Numbered from the stretch's first letter, positions 1 to 8,340 are shown. The stretch: 61,246 bases of DNA from Pseudomonadota bacterium (GCA_023424475.1 JAFADX010000058.1:1-61246), one strand, 5' to 3'. Numbers and translations are program-made. Notes: generated by a model from the sequence alone, not told the origin.

Positions 1-120
1 ATCGAGTGCTGCTTCAGCAAGCTCAAACAGTTCCGCCGCGTCGCGACGCGATACGAGAAGACCGCCAGGAACTACCTCAGCATCGTCACTCTCGCCGCCA
101 CCATCCTATGGTTGAGGTAA
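1..120 (+). CDS. IS5-family transposase, C-terminal fragment (5' end outside window)
   Basis: The frame is open from the first base and ends with TAA at 118-120, giving 39 residues. They begin IECCFSKLKQFRRVATRYEK and close with LAATILWLR. This is the characteristic C-terminus of the IS5-type (IS427-like) DDE transposase; the glutamate of the opening IECCF would be the E of the catalytic triad. That family assignment is from recall, not from a search. The N-terminal part and left inverted repeat lie outside the window, so whether the element is intact cannot be judged. The right end of the element should fall soon after the stop, near a CTAG at about 133-136. Confidence 0.8.
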   Translation: MECCFSKLKQFRRVATRYEKTARNYLSIVTLAATILWLR

Positions 121-239
121 CTGTCCATACGACCTAGGGCTTCGCGCCTCGCCGCGCCGCGGGGCTTCTGCTAGAGCCGTTCCCGTTCGCCCTGGCTCAC
201 GGCAACGTCTCCAGCCCGTTGTTTCTGCGAGCACCTTCA

Positions 240-267
240 CCCGATCAGGTGATTCCCCCTGATCGGG
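240..267. repeat. Perfect 10-bp palindrome with 8-nt loop in the IS-pgsA gap
   Basis: CCCGATCAGG (240-249) is the exact reverse complement of CCTGATCGGG (258-267). The loop is 8 nt. The stretch around it is bounded by CTAG-containing motifs, GCTAGAGC near 174 and GCTCTAGA near 272. Together with the transposase tail just to the left, this looks like a dispersed palindromic element or IS-associated debris. It could also form a hairpin in the leader of pgsA. No second copy was seen in the window. Confidence 0.5.
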
Positions 268-290
268 ATCTGCTCTAGACGAAGAGGCGC

Positions 291-908
291 ATGCCGACCG
301 ACCTGCCGAACCTGCTGACGATTTCCCGCATCGCGGCCATCCCGGTGCTGGTCGTCTTCGCCGCGCTCGGCCGGCCCTGGGCAGACCTGGCCGCCTGCCT
401 GATCTTTGCGGCGGCCGGCATCACTGATTATTTCGACGGCAAGATCGCGCGCGACCGGGGCGTCACCTCCTCCTTCGGCCGCATGCTGGACCCGATCGCG
501 GACAAGCTGCTGGTCGGTGCCGCGCTCATGCTGCTCGCCGGGCTTGGCCGCCTCTCCCAGGCCGCGCTCTACCCCGCCATCGTGATCATGCTGCGCGAGA
601 TCATGGTCTCCGGCCTGCGCGAGTATCTGGCCGAGCTGCGGGTCGGGCTGCCGGTCACGCGGCTGGCGAAGTGGAAGACCGGATTCCAGATGGGTGCGCT
701 CGGCACGCTGCTGGCCGGGGACACCGGCGCTTCGGTGATCGGGCTCGGCGTCCTGCCGGTCTCGCTGATCGGGGAGATCGGGCTGTGGGTGGCTGCGGCG
801 CTGACCCTCGCGACCGGGTGGGACTATCTGCGGGCCGGCCTGCGCCATGCCGGCGCGCAGGATGCGGCGCCGCCGCCACCGGGCGGCGGTTCGGCAGCGC
901 GCCCTTGA
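291..908 (+). CDS. pgsA: CDP-diacylglycerol--glycerol-3-phosphate 3-phosphatidyltransferase
   Basis: This inner-membrane enzyme makes phosphatidylglycerophosphate from CDP-diacylglycerol and glycerol-3-phosphate, the committed step to phosphatidylglycerol and cardiolipin. The 205-residue protein has several hydrophobic segments and the full CDP-alcohol phosphotransferase signature, D-x2-DG-x2-AR-x8-G-x3-D-x3-D, between Asp46 and Asp71. The N-terminal LPNLLTISRI stretch is also typical of PgsA. The ATG is preceded by GAAGAGG at a short distance. The position upstream of moaD and moaE matches an arrangement common in alphaproteobacteria, although a lipoprotein gene is inserted between them here. 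The last 15 or so residues are Pro/Gly-rich and probably unstructured. Confidence 0.93.
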   Translation: MPTDLPNLLTISRIAAIPVLVVFAALGRPWADLAACLIFAAAGITDYFDGKIARDRGVTSSFGRMLDPIADKLLVGAALMLLAGLGRLSQAALYPAIVIMLREIMVSGLREYLAELRVGLPVTRLAKWKTGFQMGALGTLLAGDTGASVIGLGVLPVSLIGEIGLWVAAALTLATGWDYLRAGLRHAGAQDAAPPPPGGGSAARP

Positions 909-961
909 GCGGCTGGGTCGGCGGGGTCATCTTTCGACAGGTCATGGCGGGGCGGGATCCG

Positions 962-1564
962 ATGCGACGCGAAACGACTGGCGGCTTGTTCCTGGCGCTG
1001 TTGCTGACAGGGTGCGGATCCGATTGGCAGCCGTCCTGGAACATGTCGAGCCAACCCGCCATTCCTGGAGATGGCCTGACGGTGAGCCGCGTGACCGGCG
1101 GCGACCCGCCGTTCGAACTGGTGCGCAGCCAGGATGTCAATCAGGTGCGCCTCAGCGTCGGGGACCTCCTGAACTCGCGTCCAGCCGTCCCGGAGGCGCC
1201 GCCGGCCGGGAACCGGGGCGCCAGCCCCGAGCCGCGGGCGGAGGGCCCGCGGCCGATCCCGCGGGGCAGTTCGACGCCGCCCATGGATGCCTCGGTGCCG
1301 CCGCGGGCCAATCCGCCCCAGGCCCGGACGGCACCGCCGCCGCCGGCCGAGACGGAAGAGGAACGACGCCGGCGCCAGCGCCGCGAAGCCGAGGTCGTGA
1401 CCATTCCGGGTCAGCCGCCGGCAGTGGTCACCGACAGCACCGGGCGTGTGCAGTCGCTGGCGCAGCCGGGCAATCCGGCCGGAGGGGTTGCCATACGGGA
1501 CGGCGGCACGACGACGATCATCCAGCCCGGCGGCCGTGTCACGACCGTCCCGACGCCGCGGTGA
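962..1564 (+). CDS. Proline-rich putative lipoprotein
   Basis: The product of 200 residues starts MRRETTGG, has a short hydrophobic core, and carries a lipobox LLLTGC with the cysteine near residue 18, so it should be lipidated and anchored in a membrane. The rest is rich in Pro, Ala, Gly and Arg with no recognisable domain; a block of charged residues (ETEEERRRRQRREAEV) sits in the second half. The ATG at 962 was chosen because it places the signal peptide at the N-terminus; an in-frame ATG at 944 would add six residues. It lies between pgsA and moaD and ends 6 nt before moaD, so it is probably co-transcribed. The function is unknown. Confidence 0.65.
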   Translation: MRRETTGGLFLALLLTGCGSDWQPSWNMSSQPAIPGDGLTVSRVTGGDPPFELVRSQDVNQVRLSVGDLLNSRPAVPEAPPAGNRGASPEPRAEGPRPIPRGSSTPPMDASVPPRANPPQARTAPPPPAETEEERRRRQRREAEVVTIPGQPPAVVTDSTGRVQSLAQPGNPAGGVAIRDGGTTTIIQPGGRVTTVPTPR

Positions 1565-1570
1565 CCCGCC

Positions 1571-1822
1571 ATGCGCGTGCTCTATTTCGCATGGGTGCGG
1601 CAGAAGGTCGGGATCACCGAGGAGGACGTCGCGCCGCCCGCCGAGGTGCGTGACGTGGCAAGCCTGGTGACCTGGCTGGCGGGCCGCTCGCCGGGCCATG
1701 CGGCGGCCTTCGCGAACCCGCGCCAGGTGCGCGCCGCCGTGAACCAGGACTTCGCCGCGCCGGACCATCCGGTCGCGGCCAATGACGAGGTGGCATTCTT
1801 CCCGCCTGTCACCGGAGGGTGA
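1571..1822 (+). CDS. moaD: Molybdopterin synthase sulfur carrier subunit
   Basis: This 83-residue ubiquitin-like protein is the small subunit of molybdopterin synthase. It donates the dithiolene sulfur through a C-terminal thiocarboxylate. The protein ends FFPPVTGG, the Gly-Gly terminus that is adenylated and thiolated in MoaD. The length is normal for the family. The stop lies only 1 nt before the moaE ATG, so the two subunits are probably translationally coupled. Product and partner act in the cytoplasm in molybdenum-cofactor synthesis. Confidence 0.92.
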   Translation: MRVLYFAWVRQKVGITEEDVAPPAEVRDVASLVTWLAGRSPGHAAAFANPRQVRAAVNQDFAAPDHPVAANDEVAFFPPVTGG

Positions 1823-1823
1823 G

Positions 1824-2267
1824 ATGGCGAAGGTGGTGGTGCAGGAGGCGCCCTTCGACATGGGTGCCGAGACCGCGGCCCTGACGGCGGGGCGGACCGA
1901 TGTCGGGGGCGTCGCCTCCTTCCTCGGGGTCTGCCGCGGCGATGACGGGCTCGCTGCCATGGTGCTCGAACACTATCCGGCCATGACCGGGCGCGCGATC
2001 GAACGCATCGCGGCCCGGGCCGAGGAGCGCTGGCCGCTGACCGGCTGCACCGTGATCCACCGCGTCGGCCGCATCCTGCCGGGCGAGCCGATCGTGCTGG
2101 TGCTGACGGCGTCCTCCCATCGTGCCGCGGCACTCGAATCCTGCGCCTTCCTGATCGACTGGCTGAAAACGAAGGCGCCCTTCTGGAAGCGAGAGGAATT
2201 CTCCGGGGGGGCGGAACGCTGGGTCGAGGCGCGGACGGAGGATGACGCCGCCGCCGCGCGGTGGTGA
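1824..2267 (+). CDS. moaE: Molybdopterin synthase catalytic subunit
   Basis: MoaE converts cyclic pyranopterin monophosphate to molybdopterin with sulfur from MoaD. The 147-residue protein carries the family signature W-LKTKAPFWKRE with Lys115 and Lys122, spaced seven residues apart like the two active-site lysines of the E. coli enzyme. It also has the earlier GVCRG and LEHYPAM motifs. The ATG at 1824 was chosen over upstream in-frame codons because it follows the moaD stop directly and gives a normal family length. A strong hairpin follows the stop codon. Confidence 0.93.
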   Translation: MAKVVVQEAPFDMGAETAALTAGRTDVGGVASFLGVCRGDDGLAAMVLEHYPAMTGRAIERIAARAEERWPLTGCTVIHRVGRILPGEPIVLVLTASSHRAAALESCAFLIDWLKTKAPFWKREEFSGGAERWVEARTEDDAAAARW

Positions 2268-2270
2268 AGG

Positions 2271-2309
2271 GCGGGGGAGGGTGAACCTCCCCCGCACTCC
2301 CTCCCTTTT
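2271..2309 (+). terminator. Hairpin after moaE, candidate terminator
   Basis: GCGGGGGAGG (2271-2280) pairs perfectly with CCTCCCCCGC (2286-2295) over a 5-nt loop, four bases after the moaE stop. A TTTT run lies at 2306-2309, about ten bases beyond the stem, so it is not an ideal intrinsic terminator. It may still end or attenuate the pgsA-moaE transcript. Its position also argues that the next gene starts downstream of it rather than at the overlapping ATG at 2242. Confidence 0.5.
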
Positions 2310-2379
2310 CTGGTCGCCTGGCACCGGCCGCCGCGGTCAGGTCCCGGATGGCAGGGAAGGTCGGGGGGCTCGGGGGGAG

Positions 2380-3684
2380 GTGCCCTTCCCTCCGATCGTC
2401 CTCGGCGCGCTGCTCCTGGCCTGGCCGGCCCTGCTGAACGGCTACCCGCTCGTCTTCAGCGATACCGGCGGCTTCCTGCACCAGACGTCCGGCCCGCTGA
2501 TGCTGTGGGACAAGCCGTGGGTCTACGGCCCGCTGCTGCATGCCTTCCATTGGGGCGTAACGCTGTGGATGCCGCTGGCGGCGCAGGCGCTGGTGGTCTC
2601 GCACCTGCTGTGGGTGACGCAGCGAGCCCTGCGGGGCGGGGCGACGGCCGCGGCGCATCTGGCTGTGTGCCTGGTGGCGGCTGCATTGACCTCGGCGCCC
2701 TTCACCGTTGCGATGCTCATGCCGGACGTCTTCGCGCCGGTGGTGGTGCTGGCCCTGGCGATGATCGGCCTGGCAGGCCCGTCGCTGTCGCGCGGCGAGA
2801 GGGCCTGGTTCGCGATCCTGGCGGCGCTGGGCATCGCGGCGCATCTCGCGCATGTGCCGCTCGCGCTGGCGATGGTGGGGGTGGCGCTGCTCGCGGGGCA
2901 GTGGCGCGGGGCGTTGCGGGCAACGGTGCCGCTCGCCGCGGCGGTGGCGCTGCTGCTGGCGACGAATGCGGTGGGGCATGGGCGTGCGGTGCTGTCGCCG
3001 CACGGCGCGACCTTCCTGCTCGCGCGGCTGCAGGCGGACGGGCCGGCGACCGAGGTGATCCGGGCGCGTTGCCCGGCCGCCGGCTGGTATCTCTGTGCCT
3101 TCGTCGATCGGCTGCCGATGGATGCGAACGACTTCCTCTGGGCGCCCGACAGTCCGGTGAACCGGGATGCGCGGGGCCATGCGCGCTTCCTCGGCGGTGC
3201 GCTGATCGCGCGCGAGGCAGGCGAGATCGTCGCGGAGACCCTGCGCGCCCATCCGCTCGAGGTCACGGTGGCGGTGCTGCGCAATGCGGCGAGGCAACTC
3301 GTCACCCTCGGCATCACGGACACGCTCGGCAACGCGCATCTTGACGTCGCTCTGCGTCCCCGCCTTGCCGAGGGTTTCCCGGCGCGGGAACTGGCCGCCT
3401 TCGATGCCTCGGCACAGGCAAGGGGCGTGCTGCGCGACGCGGTGGCCTGGCTGGAGCCCGTCCATGCCGCGGTGCTGCTGCTCTCGCTGCCGCTGCTGGT
3501 GGTCGCTTTGGTGCGGCAGGGTGGGCGGGTGCGTGTCCTGATCGCGCTGGCGGTGGTGGCCGGCGTCGCCGGCAATGCCGTGGCGACTGGCGGGCTGTCT
3601 GGTGTCTTTCCGCGCTACCAGGCACGCATCGCGTGGCTGCTGCCGGTGCTCGCGGCGATGCTGCTGCTGCGGAGACGCGGGTGA
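2380..3684 (+). CDS. Polytopic membrane protein, first of a tandem paralogous pair
   Basis: The protein has 434 residues and about ten hydrophobic segments, with one large soluble loop in the second half. It is clearly paralogous to the next gene. Shared blocks include LAWPALLNGYPLVF, WDKxWxYGPxLHxFHWG, SHLLWxTQR, LMPDVFA, SPHGATFLLARLQADGP, GWxLC, RLPMD, FLW, GDTLGN and RYQARIxWLLP. The acidic residue in the first extracytoplasmic loop (PLVFSDTG) and the overall layout recall GT-C glycosyltransferases, but no family could be named. The GTG at 2380 is preferred over ATG 2242 because it aligns exactly with the paralogue start and lies after the moaE hairpin. The stop overlaps the next GTG. Confidence 0.7.
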   Translation: MPFPPIVLGALLLAWPALLNGYPLVFSDTGGFLHQTSGPLMLWDKPWVYGPLLHAFHWGVTLWMPLAAQALVVSHLLWVTQRALRGGATAAAHLAVCLVAAALTSAPFTVAMLMPDVFAPVVVLALAMIGLAGPSLSRGERAWFAILAALGIAAHLAHVPLALAMVGVALLAGQWRGALRATVPLAAAVALLLATNAVGHGRAVLSPHGATFLLARLQADGPATEVIRARCPAAGWYLCAFVDRLPMDANDFLWAPDSPVNRDARGHARFLGGALIAREAGEIVAETLRAHPLEVTVAVLRNAARQLVTLGITDTLGNAHLDVALRPRLAEGFPARELAAFDASAQARGVLRDAVAWLEPVHAAVLLLSLPLLVVALVRQGGRVRVLIALAVVAGVAGNAVATGGLSGVFPRYQARIAWLLPVLAAMLLLRRRG

Positions 3685-5075
3685 AGGCGGTCGCGGCGAT
3701 CCTCGCGGGGGCGGTGATGCTGGCCTGGCCGGCGGCGCTGAACGGCTATCCGCTCGTCTTCATCGACAGTGTCTCCTACCTCGGCCACACGCTGTTTCCC
3801 GAATGGCCGTGGGACAAGACGGCGGTCTACGGGCCGTTCCTGCATCTGTTCCACTGGGGCTGGTCCCTGTGGCCGGCGCTGGCGGGGCAGGTGTTCGTCC
3901 TGTCGCACCTGCTGTGGCTGACGCAGCGCGGCATGCGGAGGGAGGCGACCTGCCTCGGGCATGTGATGCTGTGCGGGGCGCTGGCGGGCATGACCTCGGC
4001 GCCCTGGTTCGCGGCGACGCTGATGCCGGATGTCTTCGCGGCGGCGGGGCCGCTCTGCCTGCTGCTGCTCGCCTTCGCCCGGGGGCGGTTCACGGGCGCC
4101 GAGGCGGCCTGGCTGACGTTGCTGGGCGCCTTCGCGGTGGCGGCGCATCTTTCGCATCTGCCGGCGGCGCTTGCGCTGGTTCTCTTCGCGGGCATCGCGA
4201 CGCGCGGGCTTGGCGCGCCGTTGCGGGCCGGCCTCCCGGTCGCCGTCGCGCTGGCGGTGCTGGTCGGGGCGAATGCCTGGGCCTTCGGCAAGCCGTCCCT
4301 TTCGCCGCATGGGGCGACCTTCCTGCTTGCGAGGCTGCAGGCGGACGGCCCGGCGATGGCGACGCTGCGGGAGCGATGCCCTCAGGCCGGCTGGATGCTC
4401 TGCGACCAGCTGCGACGGCTGCCGATGGACAGCGATGCATTCCTCTGGGATCCGGCCTCGCCGCTGAACCGCCGGCCCGATGGAAGCCCGATCGAGATGG
4501 GCGCGATGCGGGAGGCGCCGGAAGCCGCGGAGATCATCGCCGCGACGATCCGCGACCATCCGGTCGGGATCGTCGTGGCGATGGCACGCAACACGATGCG
4601 GCAACTGAAGCTGGTCGAGGTGGGCGACACACTCGGCAACCGGCATCTCGCGGCCTCGGCCCGGCGCGCGATCGCGATGCTGCCGGCCAGGGAACGCGAT
4701 GCCTTCGACGCGGGGGCCCAGATGCGTGGAACCCTGCCGGACCTGGCCGCGCCGTTCCTCGTCCCGCATCTGCCGGTGCTGCTGGCATCCGTGCCGTTGA
4801 TGCTGCTCGCCATGGTCCTCGCGGCGCGGCGCGGCGACCGGGTGCGGCTGCGGATCCTGTGCGGGTTGCTAGTGGCTCTGGGGGCGAATGCCTTCGCCAC
4901 CGGGGCGTTGTCCGCGCCCGTGCCGCGGTATCAGGCGCGGATCGTCTGGCTCCTGCCCCTCGGGGCGATGCTGGGCCTGGCGCCACGCTTCGGTACCGGC
5001 CTCAGCGACGACGAACGGATCCGCGCGAGGATGACCGCATGGCCGAACTCCTCCCCGTCCTCCTCGTCTTCCTGA
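3681..5075 (+). CDS. Polytopic membrane protein, second of a tandem paralogous pair
   Basis: The 464-residue membrane protein shares all the conserved blocks of its upstream neighbour, in the same order: NGYPLVFIDS, WDKTAVYGPFLHLFHWG, LMPDVFA, SPHGATFLLARLQADGP, PMDSDAFLW, GDTLGNRHL and RYQARIVWLLP. The GTG start at 3681 sits in a GTGA overlap with the previous stop, so the pair is translationally coupled. The C-terminus runs 36 nt into the following TauE-like gene in another frame and ends in a low-complexity Ser run, so the functional protein probably ends earlier. Tandem duplication followed by divergence is inferred. The function is unknown; a GT-C-type sugar or lipid transferase is one possibility. 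Confidence 0.7.
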   Translation: MKAVAAILAGAVMLAWPAALNGYPLVFIDSVSYLGHTLFPEWPWDKTAVYGPFLHLFHWGWSLWPALAGQVFVLSHLLWLTQRGMRREATCLGHVMLCGALAGMTSAPWFAATLMPDVFAAAGPLCLLLLAFARGRFTGAEAAWLTLLGAFAVAAHLSHLPAALALVLFAGIATRGLGAPLRAGLPVAVALAVLVGANAWAFGKPSLSPHGATFLLARLQADGPAMATLRERCPQAGWMLCDQLRRLPMDSDAFLWDPASPLNRRPDGSPIEMGAMREAPEAAEIIAATIRDHPVGIVVAMARNTMRQLKLVEVGDTLGNRHLAASARRAIAMLPARERDAFDAGAQMRGTLPDLAAPFLVPHLPVLLASVPLMLLAMVLAARRGDRVRLRILCGLLVALGANAFATGALSAPVPRYQARIVWLLPLGAMLGLAPRFGTGLSDDERIRARMTAWPNSSPSSSSS

Positions 5076-5776
5076 TCGCCGGCGCCGTGAAGGGCGTCGC
5101 AGGCTTCGGCCTGCCGACCGTGAGCATCGCGCTGCTCGCGCTGTTCCGGCCGCTGCCCGAGGCGATCGCGCTGATGCTCGCGCCGTCGCTGGCAACCAAT
5201 GTGTGGCAGGCGCTGGCCGGGGGCATGCTGGCGGCCGTCGCGCCCCGCATCGGCGTGTTCCTGCTGGCGGCCGCGGCGGCGGCCTATCTGGCCGCCGGCC
5301 ACCTAGCCCGCGCGGACGCGGCGGTTCTCTCGGGCATGCTCGGCCTGGTGCTGGTGGGGTCCTCGGCGCTGGCCCTGGCGGCGCCGCGGCTTCCTGCGCC
5401 CTCGGCGCGCGCGGAGCGATGGCTGGCGGCGCCGATGGGCGCGGTGTCGGGGGCCGTTGCGGGCTTCACGGGCAGCTTCCTGGTGCCGGCAGCACCATGG
5501 CTGCAGGCCATCCGGCTGCCGCGGGAGCAGTTCGTGCAGGGATTCGGCCTGGGGGTCGTGCTGGTGAACGGCGCCATGGCGGCCGGGCTGTCCGGCGCGG
5601 GCCTGCTGCCCGCCGGCCTCGGCCTGACATCCGCCATCGGGTTGCTGCCGGCCTTCGCGGGCATGGAGGCAGGGCGACGCCTGCGGCTGCGCCTCGACGA
5701 GGCGGCCTTCCGCCGTGTCGTGCAGGTCGCGCTGGGGCTGCTCGGGGCCTGGCTGGCGCTCCGCGCCCTGGCGTAG
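5039..5776 (+). CDS. TauE/SafE-family membrane permease (sulfite exporter-like)
   Basis: This 245-residue hydrophobic protein has about eight membrane segments. It carries the family pattern of two related halves, each beginning with a Gly-rich stretch: GAVKGVAGFGLPTVS near residues 15-30, and a second GAVAGFTGSFLVPA near 140-155. Members move sulfite, sulfoacetate or other small organosulfur anions across the inner membrane; the substrate here cannot be inferred. The ATG at 5039 overlaps the end of the preceding membrane-protein gene and follows GAGGAT at a useful distance, which suggests one transcript with the two membrane proteins. Confidence 0.8.
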   Translation: MAELLPVLLVFLIAGAVKGVAGFGLPTVSIALLALFRPLPEAIALMLAPSLATNVWQALAGGMLAAVAPRIGVFLLAAAAAAYLAAGHLARADAAVLSGMLGLVLVGSSALALAAPRLPAPSARAERWLAAPMGAVSGAVAGFTGSFLVPAAPWLQAIRLPREQFVQGFGLGVVLVNGAMAAGLSGAGLLPAGLGLTSAIGLLPAFAGMEAGRRLRLRLDEAAFRRVVQVALGLLGAWLALRALA

Positions 5777-5891
5777 CGTAGCGCCTATGCCGCGCCACCG
5801 CGGCGGCGGGGCGGATGCGCATGGGCCTACGCGCGGGCGGCATGGACTTCGAGATCGACGCGACCGGACGACGCACGGCAGGCTGCATCGG

Positions 5892-7130
5892 ATGAACGCC
5901 CTGATGCGCCCCGCCCTGCCGATGCTTGTCGGGGTATCGATCATGCTCTCCCTGGCCATGGGGTTGCGGCAGAGCCTGGGCCTGTTCATGGCGCCGGCGA
6001 CGCGGGACCTCGGCATGGCGGTGGCGGAATTCACCTTCGCCATCGCGGTGCAGAACCTTGGCTGGGGGTTCCTGCAGCCCTTTGCGGGGGCGGCGGCGGC
6101 CAGATGGGGGTTCCGGCCCGTGCTGGCGGCCGGTGTGGTCGCCTATCTAGCCGGGCTCGCCGTGATGGCCGCGGCGCAGGGCAGCTTCGCCATCCTGGCC
6201 GGTGCCGGAGTGCTCATCGGCATCGCGCTGGCCTGCACCGGCAGCGGCATGGCACTCGCCGTCGCCGCGCGACCGGTGCCGGCGGCCCTGCGCTCGAGCG
6301 CACTCGGCATTGTCTCGGCGGCGGGCTCGGTCGGCGCGCTGGTGGCGGCGCCGATCGGGCAGGTGCTGGCGGATGGCTGGGGCTGGCGCGCGGGAGTCTG
6401 GGGCTTCCTGCTGCTCGGCCTCGCCATGCTGCCGGCCGCCTGGATCGCGGGCCGGGTGGACAAGGTGCCGGTGCCGCCCCTGGCGCCGGGGGAGGCGCCG
6501 CGGATGGGCCTCGCGCTGAAGCGCGCCGTGGCGCATCCGCCCTTCCTGGTGATGGCTGGGGCCTATTCCGTCTGCGGGCTGCAACTGGTCTTCCTGACCA
6601 CGCATCTGCCCTCCTACCTCGCGCTCTGCGGGCAGGACCCGATGCTCTCCGCCAAGGCGCTCGGGCTGATCGGCGGGTTCAACGTGCTCGGCTCGCTGTT
6701 CTTCGGCTGGGCCGGCGGGCGCTGGAACAAGGGCGCGCTGCTCGGCGGCATCTACGTGACGCGCTCGCTCGTGCTCGCGCTCTATTTCGCCTGGCCGCCC
6801 GGCGAGGTCTCGACCCTCGTCTTCGCCTCGGCGATGGGCTTCCTCTGGCTCGGCGTTGCGCCGCTGGTGTCGGGGATGGTGGTGGAGATGTTCGGACTGC
6901 GTTTCCAGGCGCTGATCCAGGGCCTTGCCTTCATGTCGCATCAGCTCGGCTCCTTCCTCGGGGCCTTCGGGGGCGGCCTGCTGTTCGACCTGAACGGCGA
7001 CTACGTGCTGGCCTGGAAGCTGGGCGTCGGGATGGGGCTGGTTGCGGGGGCCACGCAGGCGGTATTCGCGCTGCGCGGGACGAGCCCGCCGGCGCCGGAG
7101 CCGGGACCGCCGCGGCCCGCCCCCGCCTGA
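5892..7130 (+). CDS. MFS transporter
   Basis: The 412-residue protein has about twelve hydrophobic segments in two halves. The first begins GVSIMLSLAMGLRQSLGLFM and the second LKRAVAHPPFLVMAGAYSV. It resembles the monocarboxylate/oxalate-formate antiporter branch of the major facilitator superfamily, which moves organic anions by symport or antiport. That branch assignment is by general resemblance only. The start at 5892 was chosen because hydrophobic segment 1 begins directly after it; upstream in-frame sequence is Arg/Gly-rich and not protein-like. The C-terminal tail is Pro-rich. It is probably a single transcriptional unit. Confidence 0.82.
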   Translation: MNALMRPALPMLVGVSIMLSLAMGLRQSLGLFMAPATRDLGMAVAEFTFAIAVQNLGWGFLQPFAGAAAARWGFRPVLAAGVVAYLAGLAVMAAAQGSFAILAGAGVLIGIALACTGSGMALAVAARPVPAALRSSALGIVSAAGSVGALVAAPIGQVLADGWGWRAGVWGFLLLGLAMLPAAWIAGRVDKVPVPPLAPGEAPRMGLALKRAVAHPPFLVMAGAYSVCGLQLVFLTTHLPSYLALCGQDPMLSAKALGLIGGFNVLGSLFFGWAGGRWNKGALLGGIYVTRSLVLALYFAWPPGEVSTLVFASAMGFLWLGVAPLVSGMVVEMFGLRFQALIQGLAFMSHQLGSFLGAFGGGLLFDLNGDYVLAWKLGVGMGLVAGATQAVFALRGTSPPAPEPGPPRPAPA

Positions 7131-7201
7131 CGCTTTCCCCCGCGCCGCGCTTCGCTTATGTGGCGCGGATCAGTCCCTGTCGCCATCGGGAGGAACCCCG
7201 C

Positions 7202-8290
7202 ATGAACCGCCGTGCCCTGATGGGGGCCGCAGCCGCTGCTGCCCCCGCCGCCCTCGCAGCGCCCGCGCTGGCGCAGACGCAGACGCCGGAGATCCGCTGG
7301 CGCCTGACCTCCTCCTTCCCGCGCAACCTCGATGTCCTCTTCGGCACTGCCGAGGCCATCGGCCGGCGCGTCGGGGAGCTGACGGGCGGCCGGTTCCGCA
7401 TCACCGCCTTCCCGGGCGGCGAGATCGCGCCGCCGCTCGCCGCGCTCGATGCCGTGCAGTCCGGCGCGGTCGAGTGCGCGCACACCGCGTCCTACTACTA
7501 CGTCGGCAAGGACCCGACCTTCGCCTTCTTCACCGCCATGCCCTTCGGCCTGAAGACCCGCCAGTTTACCGCCTGGTGGCGCTTCGGCGGCGGCAAGGAG
7601 CTCGGTGCCGAGCTCTTCGGCGACTACAACGCGGTCGCCTTTACCGCCGGCGACACCGGCGCCCAGATGGGCGGCTGGTTCCGCAACGAGGTGAGCAATC
7701 TGCAGGCGCTGCAGGGCCTGAAGTTCCGCATCGCGGGATTCGCCGGCCAGGTGTTCCAGCGCCTCGGCGCCGCGCCGACCCAGGTCGCGGCGGCGGACAT
7801 CTATCCTTCGCTCGAGCGCGGCACCCTCGACGCCGTGGAATTCGTCGGCCCGCACGACGACGAGAAGCTCGGCTTCGTGCGGGTGGCGAAATACTACTAC
7901 GCGCCGGGTTTCTGGGAGCCGGGCGCCCGGCTGCACCTCATCGTCAACAAGGCCGCCTGGGAGTCGCTGCCCGACGTCTACAAGCACGCGGTCGAGGTCG
8001 CCTGCGCCGAGCAGGATTCGGAGATGGTCGCGCGCTACGACGACCTGAATCCGAAGGCGCTGCGCCGCTTGGTCGCCGCCGGTGCGCAGCTGCGCTTCTG
8101 GCCGCGCGACATCATGCAGGCGGCCTGGGGCGCGACGCACGAGGTCTATGCCGAAACCGGCAGCCGCAACGCGCGGTTCAAGAAGGTCTGGGACTCCTAC
8201 CACCCGTATCGGGACGAGCAGTTCCAGTGGTTCCGCGTGGCGGAGAATTCCTTCGACAACTTCGCCTTCCCGGCGGCCGCGGCGCGCTGA
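7202..8290 (+). CDS. TRAP transporter solute-binding protein, TakP-like (2-oxo acid type)
   Basis: This periplasmic receptor has 362 residues. It has a Tat-like signal, MNRRALMGAA followed by an Ala-rich hydrophobic stretch to ALAQT. The body carries features of the TakP/DctP subgroup that binds 2-oxo acids through a metal: DTGAQMGGWFRNE near residue 155, EFVGPHDDEKLGF near residue 215, and a YYY motif after it. A strong Shine-Dalgarno (GGGAGGA) precedes the ATG. No TRAP membrane subunits (DctQ/DctM) are encoded nearby, so it is an orphan receptor within this window. A clean terminator follows. Confidence 0.87.
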   Translation: MNRRALMGAAAAAAPAALAAPALAQTQTPEIRWRLTSSFPRNLDVLFGTAEAIGRRVGELTGGRFRITAFPGGEIAPPLAALDAVQSGAVECAHTASYYYVGKDPTFAFFTAMPFGLKTRQFTAWWRFGGGKELGAELFGDYNAVAFTAGDTGAQMGGWFRNEVSNLQALQGLKFRIAGFAGQVFQRLGAAPTQVAAADIYPSLERGTLDAVEFVGPHDDEKLGFVRVAKYYYAPGFWEPGARLHLIVNKAAWESLPDVYKHAVEVACAEQDSEMVARYDDLNPKALRRLVAAGAQLRFWPRDIMQAAWGATHEVYAETGSRNARFKKVWDSYHPYRDEQFQWFRVAENSFDNFAFPAAAAR

Positions 8291-8307
8291 CGGGATACGG
8301 GATGAAC

Positions 8308-8340
8308 GGGCCGTCATCCTTCGGGATGGCGGCCCTTTTT
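8308..8340 (+). terminator. Rho-independent terminator after the TRAP receptor gene
   Basis: GGGCCGTCATCC (8308-8319) pairs with GGATGGCGGCCC (8324-8335) over a TTCG tetraloop, with a single G-T wobble. A run of five T follows at 8336-8340. It begins 17 nt after the stop codon. This is the best intrinsic terminator in the window on the plus strand. Confidence 0.93.

Noticed and set aside
2242..2379. N-terminal extension of the first tandem membrane protein from ATG 2242
   Set aside because: It would overlap moaE, run through the hairpin at 2271-2295, and has no counterpart in the paralogue, which aligns from the GTG at 2380.
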